A DNA stretch of 8,781 nt from an uncultured Porphyromonadaceae bacterium (GTDB taxonomy: Bacteria > Bacteroidota > Bacteroidia > Bacteroidales > Muribaculaceae). Below the pieces are notes generated by a model. That model was not told the DNA's origin. It saw nothing but the letters and a program-made list of their open reading frames with translations, and made no database searches. Positions 5,858-8,781 of the stretch are shown here, piece after piece. The translations under genes were made by a program, and so were the position numbers. Position 1 is the stretch's first letter, and each line of letters begins with the position of its first letter. The DNA lies in contig CALJBF010000130.1 of NCBI GenBank assembly GCA_938027385.1, forward strand, positions 1 to 8,781, given 5' to 3'.

Positions 5858-5865
5858 CTGAAACT

Positions 5866-7110
5866 ATGAAAAGATTGCAACAGCTCACACCATATATGGG
5901 GGTCGTGGCGGCTATCCTGCTGGCTCTGACCGCCAATATCCGGATTTTTGCCGCAGAGACCGAAACTACTGACTCTGCGGTGGCCGTTCCGTCGCTTGAC
6001 GTCAATGGAGTGGCCGGGGTGGTGATACGTGACCTCGCCACGGGCACCGACATTGTCAGCCGGAACACCGGCCTGGCAATGACACCGGCCAGCACACTGA
6101 AATGCCTGACAGCGGCGGCCGCCATGCTCGACACACGCATGCCCGAATGTTTCGTCACCACAGCCTCGGCTGACGGCCCTGTCGACAGCAACGGCACGCT
6201 GTGGGGAAATCTGCTGATAATGGCCGGGGGCGATCCCACCACAGAAAGCGAATATTTCTATGACAACCGTGCCCTCGTCGATTCCATCACCGCCGCAGTC
6301 TCTGCCGCGGGAATAAAAAAGATAAAAGGGTCGGTGATTATCGACACATCAGCCGTGCCTGACGGAGGCCCCGTGGAAGAGTGGACCGACGATGACCGCC
6401 GCTGGTATTACGGCGCCGGCCATTATGCCTTAAACTATCGCGACAATACCGTCAAGCCGGACCGTGCCCTCCCCGATCCCCCGGGGAAATTCTTTGACGA
6501 CCTGACGTCACGCCTGAGCGCGCGAGGAATAGAGACAGAAGATGAAGACATGCCTCTGAGGTCGGAAAGCCGCATTCTGTATACACGCAATTCTCCGCCG
6601 ATGACAGACATCCTGCGAAGCATGATCGTCAGGTCTGACAACATGTATGCCGAAGGGGTGCTCAGGGCACTTGCCCCGGGCCATTCGCGTGCCGAGGCTA
6701 TCGCCCGCGAACGGCAGCTTATAGCCCTTACCGGGGCTGACACCACCCGCATGGCGATATTCGACGGTTCCGGACTGACCCGCAGCAATGCGGTCACAGC
6801 CGCCGATTTGGCCCGTGTGCTCCAGTATATGGCAACCTCGCCACACGGAGCCGCATATGTGGCCCTCTTCCCGAAAGCCGGTGTGGAGGGTACGGTAAAG
6901 CGGTTCCTTCCCGGCACACCACTTGAAGGACGTCTGGTGCTGAAAAGCGGCAGTGTGAACGGAGTGCAGTGCTACGCGGGGTACCGCGTGGACGACAACG
7001 GTGTGCCCACACATGTCGTGGTCGTCATGGTCAACAGTTTCAAGGGCGGACGCCAGGGCATAGTCAGGTCGGTCGCCGATTTTCTTTTAAACATATTTCA
7101 GGAGTCATGA
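5866..7110 (+). CDS. dacB: D-alanyl-D-alanine carboxypeptidase/endopeptidase (PBP4, peptidase S13)
   Basis: Class C penicillin-binding protein that trims the terminal D-Ala from stem peptides or cuts cross-links in periplasmic peptidoglycan. The 414-aa product starts with a signal peptide (MKRLQQ, hydrophobic 11-28, likely cleavage near IFAA-ET at 30/31). The three active-site motifs are present: STLK at residues 76-79 (nucleophile Ser76), SDN at 257-259 and KSG at 360-362. GGDPTT at 121-126 and DGSGLTRSN at 300-308 are also typical of the family. Only about 180 residues separate Ser76 from the SxN motif, against about 244 in E. coli PBP4, so the inserted domains are reduced; the gap appears near residues 195-205. 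The ATG at 5866 fits the signal peptide; the frame is open further upstream but overlaps tetR. The stop overlaps the next gene's start as ATGA. Confidence 0.93.
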   Translation: MKRLQQLTPYMGVVAAILLALTANIRIFAAETETTDSAVAVPSLDVNGVAGVVIRDLATGTDIVSRNTGLAMTPASTLKCLTAAAAMLDTRMPECFVTTASADGPVDSNGTLWGNLLIMAGGDPTTESEYFYDNRALVDSITAAVSAAGIKKIKGSVIIDTSAVPDGGPVEEWTDDDRRWYYGAGHYALNYRDNTVKPDRALPDPPGKFFDDLTSRLSARGIETEDEDMPLRSESRILYTRNSPPMTDILRSMIVRSDNMYAEGVLRALAPGHSRAEAIARERQLIALTGADTTRMAIFDGSGLTRSNAVTAADLARVLQYMATSPHGAAYVALFPKAGVEGTVKRFLPGTPLEGRLVLKSGSVNGVQCYAGYRVDDNGVPTHVVVVMVNSFKGGRQGIVRSVADFLLNIFQES

Positions 7111-7760
7111 ACTCAACGATAGACCGCATGCTGACCCTCACGGCCGGCATAGCCGAACAGTTACTCGAGACAAAAGATCTCGGCCGCGCGTCACTGACCG
7201 GGCAGACAAAGCTCGACATCATTTCGCTTGCCGAACTGGCGGCCACCCTACCCGACTATGAGCCGGCACCGGTACCGGTTCCGTCAGAGAGGTCTGATAG
7301 GTCAGACGGGTCCGACATGTCCGACATGTCCGACGAGTCAGACGTTACAGCACCCGCGCCTGAAGTCAGATCTGTGGTACATGTGCCGGACACCTCCGAG
7401 GAAGTTGTGAACGAGCCTGAAACTGTTTCTGAAACTTTTATTGAAAAAGTTTCCGTACATATGTCTGAACCTGTTTCCGAATCATTGACAGAGACCGAGC
7501 CGGACATTGTACCGGCTACCGATGATGCCCCTGTCGACATCACGCTGTGGCGCCAGGCATTCTCGATAAACGACCTCTATCTGTTCCGGCATGAACTGTT
7601 CCGTGACAGCGATACCCTGCTGAACCAGGCTCTTGGCGAGATCGGGCAGGCGACCTCGCCGCTTGAAGTGCGTGACATCATGGTCAACCGCTACGGCATA
7701 GACCCGCGCCGACAGGCGGCTAAAGAATTTCTTAACATCGTGACATCATTTTTCGGCTGA
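7107..7760 (+). CDS. Uncharacterised acidic protein with repetitive linker
   Basis: I do not recognise this 217-aa protein. It shows three parts. Residues 1-48 look helical (MLTLTAGIAEQLLETKDL, then TKLDIISLAELAATLPDY). Residues 50-143 form a Pro/Glu/Ser/Val-rich, probably disordered acidic linker with six RSD-like triplets at 62-79 and later VSE/SEP steps. Residues 144-217 are a compact, likely helical domain (ITLWRQAFSINDLYLFRHELF, then SPLEVRDIMVNRYGIDP and KEFLNIVTSFFG). There is no signal peptide or membrane segment, so it is probably cytoplasmic. The ATG at 7107 overlaps the dacB stop by 4 bases and the stop lies 5 bases before rsmI, so the three genes should be translated from one message. 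A structural or adaptor role is only a guess. Confidence 0.8.
   Translation: MNSTIDRMLTLTAGIAEQLLETKDLGRASLTGQTKLDIISLAELAATLPDYEPAPVPVPSERSDRSDGSDMSDMSDESDVTAPAPEVRSVVHVPDTSEEVVNEPETVSETFIEKVSVHMSEPVSESLTETEPDIVPATDDAPVDITLWRQAFSINDLYLFRHELFRDSDTLLNQALGEIGQATSPLEVRDIMVNRYGIDPRRQAAKEFLNIVTSFFG
7290..7343 (+). repeat. Six tandem 9-bp units in the acidic protein gene
   Basis: Six consecutive 9-base units of the form NNGTC(C/A)GAC or close variants encode RSDRSDGSDMSDMSDESD in frame. Two adjacent units (7317-7325 and 7326-7334) are identical, ATGTCCGAC. Since each unit is three codons, copy-number change would keep the frame. Confidence 0.9.
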
Positions 7761-7765
7761 CTACA

Positions 7766-8497
7766 ATGGCAGACATCGTAAACGCTGGCAAACTGTATAT
7801 AGTCCCCACCCCCGTAGGTAATCTCGGCGACATGTCGCCAAGAGCCGTCGAGACCTTGAGACACTGTGGTCTCATCCTGGCCGAGGACACGCGCACATCG
7901 GCGCCGCTGATGAAACATTTCGACATCACCACCCCGATGGCCGCACATCATAAGTTCAACGAACACCAGACCGTGGCGCCGCTGATCGAGCGTTTGCGCG
8001 CCGGGGAGGACATTGCCCTTGTCTCGGATGCGGGCACTCCGGGAATCTCCGACCCCGGGTTCATGCTGTCGCGCGAATGCCGCCGCGCGGGCATAGAGGT
8101 AGAGACGCTGCCCGGCCCCACGGCTTTCGTGCCGGCGCTCGTGAATTCGGGGCTCCCCTGCGACAGATTCTGTTTCGAGGGTTTCCTCCCACCGAAGAAA
8201 GGCCGTGCCACCCGTCTGGCACTTCTGGCAGCCGACGAGCGCACATTCATATTATATGAATCGCCTCTGCGGCTGGTGTCTACGCTGGCCGACCTGATGA
8301 CAGCGTGCGGTGCAGACCGCGAGGCTTCGGTGTCGCGTGAAATCTCAAAACTTCACAACGAAACAGTAAACGGCACACTGGCCGACCTTCACCGGCATTT
8401 TTCTGAAAACAATCCGCGCGGTGAAATCGTTATTGTTGTATCCGGAAAACGGGACGACGCTCCGCGCGTCCACAAGAACAAATACCGCGATCTCTGA
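7766..8497 (+). CDS. rsmI: 16S rRNA (cytidine(1402)-2'-O)-methyltransferase RsmI
   Basis: RsmI uses S-adenosylmethionine to methylate the 2'-OH of C1402 in the 16S rRNA P-site region, which supports decoding fidelity. The 243-aa protein carries the tetrapyrrole-methylase-fold signatures: KLYIVPTPVGNLGD at residues 9-22, AEDTR at 39-43, HKFNEH at 62-67, LVSDAGTPGISDPG at 85-98, LPGPTA at 115-120 and FEGFLPPKKGR at 137-147. It is about 40 residues shorter than E. coli RsmI (286 aa), losing the C-terminal tail; I believe this shorter form is normal in Bacteroidetes. The ATG at 7766 is 5 bases after the preceding stop, pointing to cotranscription with dacB and the acidic protein gene. Confidence 0.97.
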   Translation: MADIVNAGKLYIVPTPVGNLGDMSPRAVETLRHCGLILAEDTRTSAPLMKHFDITTPMAAHHKFNEHQTVAPLIERLRAGEDIALVSDAGTPGISDPGFMLSRECRRAGIEVETLPGPTAFVPALVNSGLPCDRFCFEGFLPPKKGRATRLALLAADERTFILYESPLRLVSTLADLMTACGADREASVSREISKLHNETVNGTLADLHRHFSENNPRGEIVIVVSGKRDDAPRVHKNKYRDL

Positions 8498-8549
8498 TCC
8501 GGGACTCTCTCAATCAAAAACAGAATAAACGTTTCAATTCAAATTCAAA

Positions 8550-8781
8550 ATGAAAAAGATTACCGCTATCGCCCTGACAGCTCTCACACTACTGTCGGTC
8601 GGCTGTAACTCAAACAAAGAGGGAGACACCGCCGACGGTGCCCGCGTTCCGACCACCTCAGACTCTCTGCGCGTGGCCCTCGCCAACCAGGACTCACTGC
8701 TGATGCTCATGAACGATGTGGCCGAGGGAATGGCTCAGATCAAGCAGATGGGCAACATCCTTGGTTCTACAACCGGAACAT
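8550..8781 (+). CDS. Small lipoprotein (partial, C-terminus beyond window)
   Basis: An ATG at 8550, after an A-rich leader typical of Bacteroidetes, opens a frame that runs off the right edge after 77 codons. It begins with a lipoprotein signal peptide: MKKITAIALTALTLLSVGC with lipobox SVGC and the lipidated Cys19. The mature start CNSNKEGD contains Lys and acidic residues near the Cys, loosely like the surface-export signals described for Bacteroidetes lipoproteins. Residues 37-65 are Leu/Met-rich and probably helical. I cannot name it. It lies 52 bases after rsmI, with no clear promoter or terminator between them, so it may share the transcript. Confidence 0.8.
   Translation, partial: MKKITAIALTALTLLSVGCNSNKEGDTADGARVPTTSDSLRVALANQDSLLMLMNDVAEGMAQIKQMGNILGSTTGT

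Noticed and set aside
6508..7014. Long minus-strand open frame inside dacB
   Set aside because: It lies wholly within a gene whose active-site motifs are intact; its composition is that of an antisense shadow.
7290..7343. Short tandem units considered as a CRISPR array
   Set aside because: Units are 9 bp, directly adjacent and in frame, with no spacers and no cas genes.
7431..7453. GAAACTTTT / AAAAGTTTC hairpin with a 5-base loop
   Set aside because: It sits in the middle of the acidic protein gene in a codon-constrained VSE-type stretch, so a terminator is unlikely; probably a by-product of repeated Glu-Thr/Val-Ser codons.

Overview
The window looks like a chromosomal segment from a gut Bacteroidales bacterium, most plausibly of the Muribaculaceae (S24-7) type. 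The supporting signs are: an exact Bacteroidetes promoter (TTTG, 19-base spacer, TAnnTTTG) ahead of tsaD; a FabG and a SmpB that resemble Bacteroides homologues as I remember them; A/T-rich leaders with few Shine-Dalgarno sites; a fairly high-GC coding style; and a formyl-CoA transferase, an oxalate gene I recall being reported for Muribaculaceae. The family assignment is an inference. No mobile element, CRISPR array, tRNA or rRNA is visible. Most of the window is housekeeping.

Layout. Positions 1-955 (minus) hold the first 318 codons of a formyl-CoA transferase (frc), cut by the window edge. A 141-bp divergent intergenic region separates it from a plus-strand block: tsaD (tRNA t6A synthesis), pncC (stand-alone CinA C-terminal amidase), a Yip1-like membrane protein, smpB (trans-translation) and a TM2-domain protein with a long uncharged Gln/Tyr/Asn-rich N-terminus. 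That block ends at a perfect 21-bp stem-loop, which also terminates the convergent minus-strand pair tetR-fabG. A short divergent region separates tetR from a second plus-strand block: dacB (PBP4-type D-Ala-D-Ala carboxypeptidase, with a shortened interior), an uncharacterised acidic protein with a six-copy 9-bp repeat, rsmI (16S rRNA methyltransferase), and the start of a small lipoprotein at the right edge.

How the genes fit together. tsaD, smpB and rsmI all serve translation: tRNA modification, ribosome rescue and rRNA modification. fabG is fatty-acid elongation and probably shares a transcript with the TetR-family regulator. dacB acts on periplasmic peptidoglycan. frc is the metabolic outlier and would feed oxalate-CoA chemistry if it acts like its relatives.

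The points most worth a second look are: the altered catalytic glycine loop in Frc; a ten-codon mini-ORF joining the Yip1 gene to smpB by two 4-base overlaps; the prion-like TM2 protein; the internal shortening of the PBP4; and the linker repeat in the acidic protein. I do not see a clearly new multi-gene system.
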